Positions 50,990-60,087 are shown, counted from the stretch's first letter. The stretch: DNA of 64,000 bases from JALYOC01 sp036675345 (GCA_036675345.1 JAKFFE010000047.1:62001-126000), one strand, 5' to 3'. The notes: generated from the letters alone by a model not told the origin. Numbers and translations are program-made.

Positions 50990-51969
50990 ACGTCGGTTTG
51001 GGCCGCCGCCTCCAGCGGCTCGACCGTGATCTGCTCGGCGATCACCGCCAGCTCCTTGCGCAGCCGATCCGCCAGCTGGACGTCCTTGACCTGTTCGGCG
51101 CGCTCGGTCCGCTTGTTGACCTGCTCCTTGACCTGCCGCAGCTCCAGCATCTCCCGCGCGTCCTGCTCCACCGGCTTGAGGACGCTGACCCGGAGCGTCT
51201 GCAGCTGCTGGGTCAGCGAGTAGAACTGCAGCATCAGGTTGGTCAGCGAGCCGGACTGGCCCGCCTCCCCCGCCGCCCGCTCCACCGCCTTGAGGAACTC
51301 CAGCTCCAGCCCGTTCTCGGACAGGGTCTGGGCCAGCGACTCGGAGAGCTTGGCGTGACGCGCCTCCAGCTCCGCCCGGCGCTCCGGGTTCTGGGTCCGC
51401 TCCAGCATCCGCTCCACCATCCGCAGCTCGGAGAGCTCGTCGGCGATCTTGGTCCGCACCTCGGGCGGGAGCTTGCCGTGCTTGTCCAGCTCGGCGATCA
51501 CCTGCTCGCGGAACTTGCGGCCGTTGCGCCGCCACATCCGGTCCAGCCGGTGGGCCGCCCGGTCGATGTCGTCCCGGGTGGAGTCCAGCTCCTGCTCCAC
51601 CTGGGCGATCTCCTTCTCGATGTTCCGACGGCCGTGGGACCGGCCGCTCCCGCGGGCCGACCGACCCTCCTCCGACCACAGCCCATCCGCGGTGGCGGCG
51701 CTGGGGACGTGGCCGTTGCCCCGGCCGGCCTGCCCGTAGAGGGTGCGGAAGGCGTGACGCTGACGGTCCTGATGGTGGTCCGGACCGTGGGAGTCGTCCG
51801 CCCCGCCCCGCTGCACCTCGGCCGGCGCCTCGGTCTCGGCGGTCAGCGCCACCGGGGCCTCCGCCGGGGTCGCGGTGGGCTCCGCCTTGGGGGAAGCGCC
51901 GCGGGCGCCCTCCAGCTTGGGGTGCTCTGCGCTCTTCTCCCGACCACGCGGCGGCGACTTGATGTCCAT
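50986..51969 (-). CDS. Coiled-coil protein of unknown function
   Basis: 327 residues. The first 110 residues are low-complexity (Ala, Pro, Glu, Gly, His) and lack any signal peptide. The rest is highly charged and helical with heptad character: NIEKEIAQVEQELDSTRDDIDRAAHRLDRMW, then ELRMVERMLERTQNPERRAELEARHAKL, and a final KERLAVIAEQ-type helix. It is probably a cytoplasmic structural or adaptor protein. It converges with the previous gene, overlapping by four bases. No family recognised. Confidence 0.62.
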   Translation of the reverse strand: MDIKSPPRGREKSAEHPKLEGARGASPKAEPTATPAEAPVALTAETEAPAEVQRGGADDSHGPDHHQDRQRHAFRTLYGQAGRGNGHVPSAATADGLWSEEGRSARGSGRSHGRRNIEKEIAQVEQELDSTRDDIDRAAHRLDRMWRRNGRKFREQVIAELDKHGKLPPEVRTKIADELSELRMVERMLERTQNPERRAELEARHAKLSESLAQTLSENGLELEFLKAVERAAGEAGQSGSLTNLMLQFYSLTQQLQTLRVSVLKPVEQDAREMLELRQVKEQVNKRTERAEQVKDVQLADRLRKELAVIAEQITVEPLEAAAQTDV

Positions 51970-52018
51970 GACGACCCTCTCGCCTGGCAGCTTAGCCGGC
52001 GGCGGGCCGTTTGGGAGG

Positions 52019-53260
52019 TCAGTTCGTCTGATCGTTGGCCGGCGGCGCCGGCTGCCTGGCCAGGTACAGCCGCATCGTCTCCCGGGCCAGCCAGGTGGCC
52101 CGGATCCGCCAGATCGGGTCGTTGACGATCAGCGCCGCCACCGCGATCCGCGGGTTGTCCTTGGGCGCGTAGCCCACGAACCAGGTGTAGTCGCGAAACG
52201 GCTTCTTGTCCGCCAGCGAGCCGGTCTTGCCCACCGCGTTGGCCACCCGGAAGCCGCGCTCCCGGAACACCTTGCGCGCGGTGCCGGCGGTCACCGTCTG
52301 CTCCAGCATCTCCTCCAGGGCCGCGGCCTGCTCGGCGCTCATCACCCGGGTCCCGGGGGTGGTGGGAGAGACCTCGTCCTCGAAGAGCACCGGATCCCGC
52401 CACAGGCCGTTGTTCGCCGCCACCGCCGCCAGGTTGGCCGCGTGCAGCGGGGACATGTACACGTCCCCGAACCCGGCCCCGGTCTGGGCAAAGCCGAAGT
52501 CCTCCTCCGGAACCAGCGCCGAGGAGATCTCGGTGGGGATCGGGAACGGGATCGCCCGGTTGAAGTGGAAGGCCTCCGCCCAGGCGCGCAGCTTCTCCGG
52601 CACCAGGTGCTTGTGGGTCAGCTTGGCGAACACCACGTTGGCGGACAACCCCATCGCCGAGGCCAGGCTGGTGCAGTTGCGATCCTTGGACGAATCCTCC
52701 AGGTGCCGGGGCAGCAGCCGGCGCTTGCCTCCGTGGAAGCACTCCACGGTGTCTGCGCCCACCCCCGCCTCCAGCAGGGCGGCGCCGGTGACGATCTTGA
52801 AGATCGAGGCGGCGGGGAAGACGGCCGCGGTGGTCAGCCCGCGCAGGGTGGGCTGGGCCTGGGAGTGTTCGGACATCGCCAGCACCCGGCCGGTGCCCGG
52901 CTCCACCGCCACCACCGCCGCGTAGGGCGGGGCGTAGTTGCGCAAGATCCCCTTCAGTGACTCCTGCAGATCGGGATCCACCGTCAGCACCCGGTCCTGC
53001 CCGTCCACCTTCACCAGCATCCGTCCCGCGGAATCCAGCCGTGCCCGGGCGATCAGATCCTTGCTGGCCGGCAGGCTGCGCACCGAGGCGATGGGGGGGG
53101 AATCCCGGGTCCGCATCGGCGGAGGCGCCGGGACCTGGGCGGTCATCCCCTCCTCCTCGTCCCACAGCCCCTCCACCGGAGGACGCCAGGTGGGCTCCTC
53201 GCCGGAGAGGGCGGGAGCGGCGATCAACCAGGAGAGGGCCAGCCAGAGCGGACGAGACAT
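52019..53260 (-). CDS. Penicillin-binding transpeptidase-domain protein
   Basis: 413 residues. A signal peptide is followed by a short linker and one transpeptidase domain with all three catalytic motifs: SIFK (Ser about 177), SAN in GLSANVVFAK, and KTGS in VGKTGS. There is no transglycosylase or PASTA domain, and the dimerisation region of class B PBPs is absent. It acts on peptidoglycan in the periplasm, probably as a specialised transpeptidase. I chose ATG 53260, which starts the signal peptide. TACCAT lies eight bases before it with TTGGAC 17 bases further up and no Shine-Dalgarno, so the transcript may be leaderless. Confidence 0.85.
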   Translation of the reverse strand: MSRPLWLALSWLIAAPALSGEEPTWRPPVEGLWDEEEGMTAQVPAPPPMRTRDSPPIASVRSLPASKDLIARARLDSAGRMLVKVDGQDRVLTVDPDLQESLKGILRNYAPPYAAVVAVEPGTGRVLAMSEHSQAQPTLRGLTTAAVFPAASIFKIVTGAALLEAGVGADTVECFHGGKRRLLPRHLEDSSKDRNCTSLASAMGLSANVVFAKLTHKHLVPEKLRAWAEAFHFNRAIPFPIPTEISSALVPEEDFGFAQTGAGFGDVYMSPLHAANLAAVAANNGLWRDPVLFEDEVSPTTPGTRVMSAEQAAALEEMLEQTVTAGTARKVFRERGFRVANAVGKTGSLADKKPFRDYTWFVGYAPKDNPRIAVAALIVNDPIWRIRATWLARETMRLYLARQPAPPANDQTN

Positions 53261-53268
53261 CGTGACCG

Positions 53269-53297
53269 ATGGTACCGGCGAATCGTTTGCCGTCCAA
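53269..53297 (-). promoter_or_regulatory. Sigma70-type promoter before the transpeptidase gene
   Basis: On the minus strand TTGGAC (53297-53292) and TACCAT (53274-53269) are separated by 17 bases. The predicted start falls within one or two bases of the ATG at 53260, which would give a leaderless mRNA. Confidence 0.5.
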
Positions 53298-53393
53298 ACG
53301 GATGGCTTGGCCTGCCTCCCTGCCCGCCCGGATGGGAGATTCGCGCACACCGACCTTTGTGCGGGGCGGACCTTCCGCTACGGTCCGCCCGCT

Positions 53394-54305
53394 TTGGAGG
53401 GGATCCGCGAAATCGGGGTGATCTGGCAGGGGGAGCTGCGACGCGCGCTGCGCAGTCCGCGCACCCTGGTGCTGGTCCTGTTGTACTGCTTCTTCGCCGC
53501 GCTGGTGCTGATCGCGGTCAGCTTCATGGTGTCCTCGGCCACCAGCACCCTGAACACCAACCTGGGGGGCCAGGGGGTTCCGGAGGAGGGCCAGGCCCAG
53601 GTGGCCCTGGAGGCGAAGGCGGCCCTGCTCAAGTGGCTGTTCGGGGACGACGTCAACCTGGTGGAGGCGCTCTCCCGCATCCCGGTGGTGATCCCGCTGG
53701 TCTTCAAGATCACCCTCTTCTTCCTGCCCGCCTACGCGGCCCTGATGGGCTTTGACCAGATCAGCGGGGAGATCGAACCCCGCTCCATCCGCTACCTGGC
53801 GGTCCGGGCTCGGCGCTCGTCGATCCTGTTCGGCAAGTTCGCCGCCCAGGCCACGGTGCTGGTCAGCCTGATCCTGCTGGTGGACACCCTGATCTTCGCC
53901 ACCGCGCGGGTCCTGAACCCGGAGTTCGAGTTCTCGCTGCTGTTGCCCACCCTGCTGCGCTTCTGGGTGGCGGCCTTCGTGTTCTCCACCGCCTATGTGG
54001 CCCTGACCTCGCTGTGCTCGGCCCTGTTCTCGCTGCCGGCGGTGAGCCTGATCTTCAACCTGATCGCCCTCTTCGGGCTGTGGATGCTGGACGCGGTGGG
54101 CGGGTGGATCGCCTCCTGGGCCAGGCTGCAGGGGCAGGAGGAGCCGTTCTTGGCCAACCTGCGCTGGCTCTCCCCCACCGCCTACTCCAACGCCCTGCTC
54201 CACCCCGAGTTCGGGGTGTTCGGCCGGGGCCTGGTGGCCTACGTGCTCTTCTCCGCGGTGTTCCTGGCCGCCGGCTACCTGGTGCTGCGCCGGAGGGACG
54301 TATGA
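53394..54305 (+). CDS. ABC-2 type permease
   Basis: About 300 residues with six membrane helices and the ABC-2 pattern: first helix LVLVLLYCFFAALVLIAVSF, an extracytoplasmic loop, MGFDQISGEIEPRSIRYLAVRARRSSILFGKF at the cytoplasmic coupling region, then four more helices ending in RRRDV. The start is uncertain: TTG 53394 or GTG 53418; the frame is open upstream, but that sequence is unlike protein. It shares the 53261-53393 gap with the divergent transpeptidase gene. The stop overlaps the ATPase start (ATGA), so the two form an exporter operon of unknown substrate. Confidence 0.82.
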   Translation: MEGIREIGVIWQGELRRALRSPRTLVLVLLYCFFAALVLIAVSFMVSSATSTLNTNLGGQGVPEEGQAQVALEAKAALLKWLFGDDVNLVEALSRIPVVIPLVFKITLFFLPAYAALMGFDQISGEIEPRSIRYLAVRARRSSILFGKFAAQATVLVSLILLVDTLIFATARVLNPEFEFSLLLPTLLRFWVAAFVFSTAYVALTSLCSALFSLPAVSLIFNLIALFGLWMLDAVGGWIASWARLQGQEEPFLANLRWLSPTAYSNALLHPEFGVFGRGLVAYVLFSAVFLAAGYLVLRRRDV

Positions 54306-55207
54306 GCGACACGGCGATCGAGGTGAACCAGGTGTCCCGCAGCTTCGGCGCCAAGGTGGCGGTCAACCAGGTCACCCTCCAGGTGCGGCGCGGCGAGTGC
54401 TTCGGGCTGATCGGCCCCAACGGCGCCGGCAAGACCACCTTCTTCTCGATGCTGTGCGGCTTCCTCAAGCCCACCTCCGGGACGGTGCGGGTGCTGGGCG
54501 CGGATCCCCGGGTGCCGGGCGCGCTGAAGGGAAAGCTGGGCGTGTTGCCGCAGGACGCGGCGCTGCCGGGCGGACTGAGCGTGGGGCGGCTGCTGACCTA
54601 CTGGGCCTCCCTCTCCGGCCTGGCCCCCGCCGACCGCCACGCCCGCGAGGCGGTGGAGAAGGTGGGGCTGATGGACGCCTGGAACGTGGACGCGCGGTCG
54701 CTGTCCCACGGAATGGCCAAGCGGATCGGCCTGGCCCAGGCCTTCATGGGCGGGGCGGCGGTGGTGCTGCTGGACGAACCCACCGCCGGGCTGGATCCCC
54801 GCAGCGCCGCCCACGTGCGCAGCCTGATCCGCGAGGTGAAGGCGCACGCCACGGTGGTGGTCTCCAGCCACAACCTCCAGGAGTTGGAGGAGCTGTGTGA
54901 CTCGGCGGCGATCCTGGATCGCGGTCGGCTGGCCCAGGCCGGGACCCTGGCCGAACTGACCGCCCGCTCCGCCGAGTTCCGGGTGGAGCTGCTGGGCCCC
55001 GCGCCGCTGGCGCAGGTCCAGGCCCTGGAGGGGGTGACCGGCGCGTCGATGGCCGGCCAGCAACTGGTGGTGCTGTTCGACTCCCGCCGCCGCGCCCCGG
55101 AGGAGATGATCACCGCCACCCTGGAGCTGCTGATCCGCCAGGGCGTGAAGATCCTGGGCGTCACCCGCGGCAAGAAGCTGGAAGAGCGCGTCCTCGAGCT
55201 GACCTAG
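54302..55207 (+). CDS. ABC transporter ATP-binding protein
   Basis: 301 residues. Walker A GPNGAGKTT near residue 40, Q-loop VLPQDAAL, signature LSHGMAKRIGLAQ (His for the usual second Gly of LSGGQ), Walker B VVLLDEPTAGLDP and H-loop SSHNLQEL. The LSHG variant occurs in several DrrA/NosF-like exporters, so it is not taken as loss of activity. The C-terminal 80 residues form a regulatory tail (RVELLGPAPLAQVQAL, LVVLFDSRRRAP). Its start overlaps the permease stop by four bases. It converges with the TusA-like gene, overlapping by four bases. Confidence 0.87.
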   Translation: MSDTAIEVNQVSRSFGAKVAVNQVTLQVRRGECFGLIGPNGAGKTTFFSMLCGFLKPTSGTVRVLGADPRVPGALKGKLGVLPQDAALPGGLSVGRLLTYWASLSGLAPADRHAREAVEKVGLMDAWNVDARSLSHGMAKRIGLAQAFMGGAAVVLLDEPTAGLDPRSAAHVRSLIREVKAHATVVVSSHNLQELEELCDSAAILDRGRLAQAGTLAELTARSAEFRVELLGPAPLAQVQALEGVTGASMAGQQLVVLFDSRRRAPEEMITATLELLIRQGVKILGVTRGKKLEERVLELT

Positions 55208-55473
55208 CTTTTTCGGATCCAGGCCTCGAACGTCCCCTCACCCAGCCCCAGGCGGACCAGCGCATGCCCGGTCGCCTCGCACCACGCCTGGACGTCCGGA
55301 TGGATGGCCGCATCGGTGCCGATCAGGTGCAGCATTGCCCCCGGGGGCAGCGGCCGGATTGCCTGCGCCAGCCGAAAGATCGGCAAGGGACAGATCAGCC
55401 CGCGGGCATCCACTTCGATGGGTTGCTGCTGGCTCACCGCGGTGGAATACCGCGCCCGCCTGGCGACCGTCAT
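55204..55473 (-). CDS. TusA/SirA/YeeD-family sulfur-carrier-like protein
   Basis: 89 residues at most. DARGLICPLPIFRLAQAI carries the CPxP motif whose Cys bears sulfur in TusA, and the rest is the short alpha/beta fold (GAMLHLIGTDAAIHPDVQAWCEATGHAL). ATG 55473 is the furthest start; GTG 55437 gives 77 residues, closer to the family size, and neither has a good ribosome site. Members serve in tRNA thiolation, sulfur oxidation or selenium supply. No tusBCD, sox or dsr genes are nearby, so the role is open. Confidence 0.8.
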   Translation of the reverse strand: MTVARRARYSTAVSQQQPIEVDARGLICPLPIFRLAQAIRPLPPGAMLHLIGTDAAIHPDVQAWCEATGHALVRLGLGEGTFEAWIRKS

Positions 55474-55584
55474 CTAGAGGAGAAGCGTTCCTTGCGCCGG
55501 GTGTAAGCGCTTTGTTATCTACCGCGGACTTTTTGCGCTCGGTGTGCGTTCGAGCCGGGTTCTTTCCCCAGGAGCTTTACCAAG

Positions 55585-57246
55585 ATGAAACCGAATGTGA
55601 TCGTGGCCCTTCTGCTTGGCCTGGTGATCGGGTTCGCGGTGGGCAAGGTGATGAGCCCCCCGTCCGTCCCCGCCGTCGCCGCCGCCGGATCGGCCTCCGC
55701 CGATGAGTCCGCGCTGAAGTTCAAGTCCTCCGACTTCCCCGCCGAGATGTGGACCGGGATGACCGACGGCCAGAAGTACGCGGTGATGAAGGTGATGAAC
55801 GACAACACCTGCGACTGCGGGTGCTCGTTCGGCACGCTGGCCAACTGCCTGAAGAACGATCCCAACTGCCCCAACAGCCCGGCCAAGGTGAAGCAGGCCA
55901 TCGCCCTGGCCCGCTCCGGCAAGACCGCGGAGCAGATCCAGATGGAGATGTTCAAGAAGGCGGCCCCCGGCGCCGCCGCCGCCGCGCCCGCCCAGGCCGC
56001 GGCCCGCCAGCAGCCCACCATCGACCAGACCATCTACAAGGTCCCGGTGGACGGTTCGGTCGCCCACGGCAAGAAGGACGCGCCGATCACCCTGGTCGAG
56101 TTCTCCGACTACCAGTGCCCGTTCTGCAGCCGCGGCAACGCCACCGTCGAGCAGGTCCAGAAGGAGTACGGGGACAAGGTCCGGGTGGTGATGAAGCAGC
56201 TGCCCCTGGAGAACATGCACCCCAACGCCCGTCCGGCCGCGATGGCCGCGCTGGCCGCCGGTGAGCAGGGCAAGTACTGGGAGATGCACTCCAAGCTGTT
56301 CGAGAACATCCGCGCCCTGGACGACGCCTCCCTGCAGCAGAAGGCCAAGGAGCTGGAGCTGAACCTGGAGAAGTTCAACAAGGACCGCCAGGACCCGCGC
56401 CTCAAGGCGGTGGTGGACGGGGACCTCAAGCTGGCCAGCTCGCTGGGCGTGACCGGCACCCCCGGCTTCTTCATCAACGGCCGCAAGCTGGGTGGGGCCC
56501 TCCCGCTGGACGTGTTCAAGAAGGTGATCGACGAGGAGCTGGTGAAGGCGGAGGCGCTGGTCAAGGCCGGCACCCCCGCGGACCAGGTCTACGCCAAGAT
56601 CATGGAGAAGGGCGTCACCGCGCCTCCCGCTCCGGCCGCTCCCGCGGCGCAGTTCGCCAAGGTGGACGTGCCCGCTGACTCCCCCTCCTTCGGGCCGGCC
56701 ACCGCCAAGGTGACCATCGTGGAGTGGTCCGACTTCCAGTGCCCGTACTGCTCGCGCGCGGTCCCGGTGATCAAGCAGATCAAGGACACCTACAAGGACA
56801 GCGTCCGGGTGGTGTTCCGTCACCAGCCGCTGCGCAGCATCCACCCCCAGGCGGAGATCGCCGCCGAGGCCTCGATGGCCGCCCACGAGCAGGGCAAGTT
56901 CTGGGAGATGCACGACGTGCTCTTCGAGAACGCCCGCCAGCTGGACCGCGCCTCGCTGGAGTCCTACGCGCAGAAGGTCGGCCTGGACATGAACAAGTTC
57001 AAGGCGGCCCTGGACAGCGGCAAGTACAAGGCCCGGATCGACGCCGACTCCAAGGCGGGCATCGCCTACGGCGCCGGCGGCACCCCCACCTTCTTCATCA
57101 ACGGTCGCAAGCAGATCGGCGCCAACTTCGCGCAGATGAAGACCCTGATCGACGCCGAGCTGGCCCGGGCCGACAAGCTGCTGGCCTCCGGGGTCAAGCC
57201 GGACAAGCTGTACGAGCGGATCATCGCCGACAACTCCGCCCAGTAG
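55585..57246 (+). CDS. Tandem DsbA-like thioredoxin protein with N-terminal CxCGC module
   Basis: 553 residues. One N-terminal hydrophobic helix (about 5-22) anchors or exports it. A small module (about 45-110) holds CDCGC...C...C. Two DsbA/thioredoxin_4 domains follow: the first with CPFC near 177 and cis-Pro GTPGFF near 295, the second with CPYC near 388 and GGTPTFF near 500. Both redox pairs are intact. It likely catalyses or repairs disulfides of secreted proteins. AGGAG lies eleven bases before the ATG. It is monocistronic: a terminator-like hairpin follows, and the gene before it is on the other strand. Confidence 0.86.
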   Translation: MKPNVIVALLLGLVIGFAVGKVMSPPSVPAVAAAGSASADESALKFKSSDFPAEMWTGMTDGQKYAVMKVMNDNTCDCGCSFGTLANCLKNDPNCPNSPAKVKQAIALARSGKTAEQIQMEMFKKAAPGAAAAAPAQAAARQQPTIDQTIYKVPVDGSVAHGKKDAPITLVEFSDYQCPFCSRGNATVEQVQKEYGDKVRVVMKQLPLENMHPNARPAAMAALAAGEQGKYWEMHSKLFENIRALDDASLQQKAKELELNLEKFNKDRQDPRLKAVVDGDLKLASSLGVTGTPGFFINGRKLGGALPLDVFKKVIDEELVKAEALVKAGTPADQVYAKIMEKGVTAPPAPAAPAAQFAKVDVPADSPSFGPATAKVTIVEWSDFQCPYCSRAVPVIKQIKDTYKDSVRVVFRHQPLRSIHPQAEIAAEASMAAHEQGKFWEMHDVLFENARQLDRASLESYAQKVGLDMNKFKAALDSGKYKARIDADSKAGIAYGAGGTPTFFINGRKQIGANFAQMKTLIDAELARADKLLASGVKPDKLYERIIADNSAQ

Positions 57247-57275
57247 TTCCGGGGCTGGATTGAGCGTTGGACCAG

Positions 57276-57313
57276 GGGCCGCCTCCTTCTCGGGAGCGCG
57301 GCCCTTGTTCTTG
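57276..57313 (+). terminator. Intrinsic terminator after the tandem DsbA gene
   Basis: Arms GGGCCGC (57276-57282) and GCGGCCC (57298-57304) with an inner CTCC/GGAG pairing, followed by TTGTTCTT. The hairpin is strong and the tail T-rich but interrupted. Confidence 0.65.
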
Positions 57314-57327
57314 GGTCCGGTCTTGCG
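57311..57327 (+). promoter_or_regulatory. Possible sigma54-type site before ridA
   Basis: TTGGGTC-CGGTC-TTGCG has GG and GC 12 bases apart and a good -12 box, but GT instead of CA in the -24 box. A start near 57337 would leave a 48-base leader. It overlaps the tail of the terminator, so this is tentative. Confidence 0.3.
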
Positions 57328-57384
57328 CCGGGGCAGCGCCTTGGCTACACGCCCCGCTCTTCCCCTGACTGAAGGAGACGTTCC

Positions 57385-57771
57385 ATGGCTGGCAAGGCAA
57401 TCCACTCCGACGGCGCCCCCAAGGCGATCGGCCCCTACTCCCAGGCGATCGAGACCTCCGGGGGCAAGATGGTCTTCCTCTCCGGGCAGATCCCGCTCGA
57501 TCCCTCCACCATGGAGGTGGTGCAGGGCGACGTGGTGGCCCAGACCGAGCGGGTGATGCAGAACCTCAAGGCGGTGCTGGCGGCGGCGGGGCTGGAGTTC
57601 GCCCACGTGGTCCGCTGCACCATCTTCTGCACCGACCTGGGCGACTTCTCGAAGATCAACGAGACCTACGCGAAGTACTTCCCCGGCACCCCGCCCGCCC
57701 GCGCCACCGTCCAGGTGGCGGCGCTGCCGCGCGGGGTGAAGGTGGAGATCGACGCCATCGCGGTGGCGTAG
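57385..57771 (+). CDS. ridA: RidA family enamine/imine deaminase
   Basis: 128 residues, the family's usual length. Signature blocks are GPYSQAIETSGGKMVFLSGQIPLDP, the Arg of VVRCTIFCTDLGDFSKINETYAKYF, PARATVQVAALPRG and the final VEIDAIAVA; the active-site Arg is in PPARATVQV. It hydrolyses reactive enamines such as 2-aminoacrylate in the cytoplasm. GAAGGAGACG before the ATG is a good ribosome site. It converges with relA, 13 bases from its stop. Confidence 0.93.
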   Translation: MAGKAIHSDGAPKAIGPYSQAIETSGGKMVFLSGQIPLDPSTMEVVQGDVVAQTERVMQNLKAVLAAAGLEFAHVVRCTIFCTDLGDFSKINETYAKYFPGTPPARATVQVAALPRGVKVEIDAIAVA

Positions 57772-57784
57772 TCCCCCCTCCGAT

Positions 57785-59986
57785 CTAGATGCGCTCCACC
57801 GAGAACACGCCGTTGAGGCGTTCGATGGTGCGCATCAGATCGGTCAACTGCTTCAGATCCGAAATCACCACCTCGAAGGTGTTCACCGCGCGGTCATCCC
57901 CGGTGGCCCGGCAGTTGGCCTGGGAGATGTTCACCCCCTTCTTGGAGAAGGTGTTGGAGATGTCCGCCAGCAGGCCGGGGCGGTCCACCGTCAGCACCCG
58001 CAGGGTGACCGGGCGTTTGAAGTCCCCGCGCACGTCCCAGGCCACGTCCACCCGGCGCTCGGGGTCGGTGGCCAGGGCCTTCTCGCAGTTGGAGGTGTGG
58101 ACGGTGACCCCGCGGCCGCGGGTGATGAAGCCGGCGATCTGATCGCCGGGCACCGGGTTGCAGCAGCGGCCGAAGCGGACCAGCACATCGTCCACCCCGC
58201 CAATCATCACTCCGCTGCGGGTGGGGCGGCCGACCAGCTTCTTGGCCACCTCCGCCATCCGGTTGCCAAAGCCGGTGCCCTGGGTGCTGGAGAGCGCGGT
58301 GGCGGCGTTGGTGGCCGGCTTCTCGGTCTCCGCCAGCTTCTCCGGGGGGATCAACTTCTGGATCAGCTGGTTGGGGGCGATCTTCCCGTAGCCCACCGCC
58401 GCCAGCAGATCCTCCTCCACCCGGTAGCCCAGCTCCTCGGAGATCTTCTTCAGCTCGCCGTTCTTGAGCAGCTTGTTGAAGTTCAGCGAGAAGCGGCGGA
58501 ACTCCTTCTCCGCCAGCTCCCGGCCCAGCTGCAGGCTTTTTTCCCGCTGCTGTCCCTTGATGAAGGCGCGGATCTTCTGCTGGGCCCGGCTGGTCTTGAC
58601 GAAGGTCAGCCAGTCCTTGGAGGGGTGGGCCTGGGGGGAGGTCAGCACCTCCACGATGTCCCCGTTCTTCAGCTTGTAGCGCAAAGGGACGATCTTGCCG
58701 TTCACCTTGGCCCCCACGCAGCGCCCGCCCACGTCGGAGTGGATCGCGTAGGCGAAGTCCACCGGGGTGGCCCCGCGGGGCAGGCTCTTCACGTCCCCCT
58801 TGGGGGTGAAGACGAAGACCTCGTCGGTGAAGAGGTCCACCTTCACCGTCTCCAGGAACTCCTTCGGATCCTTGAGGTCCTGCTGCCACTCCATCAGCTG
58901 GCGCAGCCAGGCGAACTTCTCGTCGTCCTTGGAGATCGTCGTCCGGCCTTCCTTGTAGGCCCAGTGCGCGGCGATTCCCTCCTCGGCGATCCGGTGCATC
59001 TCCTCGGTGCGGATCTGGACCTCGATCCGTTCGGAGCGCGGCCCCAGCACGGTGGTGTGCAGGGACTGGTACATGTTCGGTTTGGGGATGGCGATGAAGT
59101 CCTTGAACCGCCCCGGCACCGGCTTCCACAGCTGGTGCATCAGCCCCAGGGCCTCGTAGCAGCCGGCCACGTCCTTGAGGATGATCCGGAAGGCCAGCAC
59201 GTCCGGGACCTGCTCGAACTCGATCCCCTGGGCCTTCATCTTCTTGTAGATGCTGTACAGGTGCTTGAAGCGGCCGCTGACCTCGCCCTGGAGGGTGTTC
59301 TCCTTGAGCTTGCTCTCCACCAGGTCCACGACCTCTTCGATGTAGCGCTCGCGCTCCTTCTGGCGGGCCTGCACCTTGTCGTGGAGGTCCTTGAACTCCT
59401 GCGGCTTGGTGTAGCGGAAGGAGAGATCCTCCAACTCGGTCTTGATCCAGCTGATCCCCAGCCGGTTGGCCAAAGGCGCGTAGATGTCCAGGGTCTCCTG
59501 GGCGATGCGGGCCTGCTTCTCCGCCGCCATGTGATCCAGCGTCCGCATGTTGTGGGTGCGGTCGGCCAGCTTCACCAGGATCACCCGGATGTCCTGCGCC
59601 ATCGCCACGATCATCTTGCGGAAGTTCTCCGCCTGCTTCTCCTCGGCGGAGAGCTTGGCGGAGGCGGAGAACTTGGAGAGCTTGGTGACCCCGTCCACCA
59701 GGTTGGCCACCTCCGGGCCGAAGAGCTCGGTCAGCTCCTCGCTGGTGGCCAGCGTGTCCTCGATGGTGTCGTGGAGCAGCCCGGTGACGATCGACGCCTC
59801 GTCGAGCTTGAGCTCGGCAAGGATCCCCGCCACCTCCAGAGGGTGGACGAGGTAGGGCTCGCCAGACTTGCGCAGCTGCCCCTGATGGACCTTCGCCGAA
59901 TAGACGTAGGCCTTTTTGATGATGTCCAGGTCAGGGTCTGGGTGATAGCTGGCGACCCGCTGGAGGATGTCGTTGAGGCGGATCAT
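57785..59986 (-). CDS. relA: RelA/SpoT-family (p)ppGpp synthetase/hydrolase (Rel)
   Basis: 733 residues with the full Rel plan. The HD hydrolase domain has GEPYLVHPLEVA and LLHDTIEDT, and the metal-site region has LADRTHNMRTL. The synthetase domain has RFKDFIAIPKPNMYQSLHTTV and EVQIRTEEMHRIAEEGIAAHW. TGS (VFVFTPKGDVKSLPRGATPVDFAYAIH), a helical region and a C-terminal ACT domain follow. RFKD is the RXKD form found in bifunctional enzymes, and the hydrolase residues look intact. ATG 59986 begins the conserved N-terminus. It makes and removes the starvation signal that starts development in myxobacteria. Confidence 0.94.
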   Translation of the reverse strand: MIRLNDILQRVASYHPDPDLDIIKKAYVYSAKVHQGQLRKSGEPYLVHPLEVAGILAELKLDEASIVTGLLHDTIEDTLATSEELTELFGPEVANLVDGVTKLSKFSASAKLSAEEKQAENFRKMIVAMAQDIRVILVKLADRTHNMRTLDHMAAEKQARIAQETLDIYAPLANRLGISWIKTELEDLSFRYTKPQEFKDLHDKVQARQKERERYIEEVVDLVESKLKENTLQGEVSGRFKHLYSIYKKMKAQGIEFEQVPDVLAFRIILKDVAGCYEALGLMHQLWKPVPGRFKDFIAIPKPNMYQSLHTTVLGPRSERIEVQIRTEEMHRIAEEGIAAHWAYKEGRTTISKDDEKFAWLRQLMEWQQDLKDPKEFLETVKVDLFTDEVFVFTPKGDVKSLPRGATPVDFAYAIHSDVGGRCVGAKVNGKIVPLRYKLKNGDIVEVLTSPQAHPSKDWLTFVKTSRAQQKIRAFIKGQQREKSLQLGRELAEKEFRRFSLNFNKLLKNGELKKISEELGYRVEEDLLAAVGYGKIAPNQLIQKLIPPEKLAETEKPATNAATALSSTQGTGFGNRMAEVAKKLVGRPTRSGVMIGGVDDVLVRFGRCCNPVPGDQIAGFITRGRGVTVHTSNCEKALATDPERRVDVAWDVRGDFKRPVTLRVLTVDRPGLLADISNTFSKKGVNISQANCRATGDDRAVNTFEVVISDLKQLTDLMRTIERLNGVFSVERI

Positions 59987-60044
59987 CAAGCCCGGCGCCA
60001 ATCGTAACTGCCGGATCTACCAAGGGCAACGCGAGGATGATTCG

Positions 60045-60074
60045 TTGACCACACGTTTTGCAGCCTCCTAGAGT
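60045..60074 (+). promoter_or_regulatory. Sigma70-type promoter of the first FHA gene
   Basis: TTGACC (60045-60050), 18 bases, TAGAGT (60069-60074). A start near 60081 leaves a leader of only about seven bases before the ATG at 60088 and no room for a Shine-Dalgarno. Confidence 0.55.
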
Positions 60075-60087
60075 CACCCCGCCCCAA

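Noticed and set aside
54302..55207. LSHGM in place of LSGGQ in an ABC ATPase
   Set aside because: Variant signatures of this kind occur in working ABC-2 exporters, and the Walker motifs are intact.
59000..59100. NMYQSLHT in Rel instead of GYQSLHT
   Set aside because: This variant occurs in many active Rel enzymes, so it is not a sign of lost activity.
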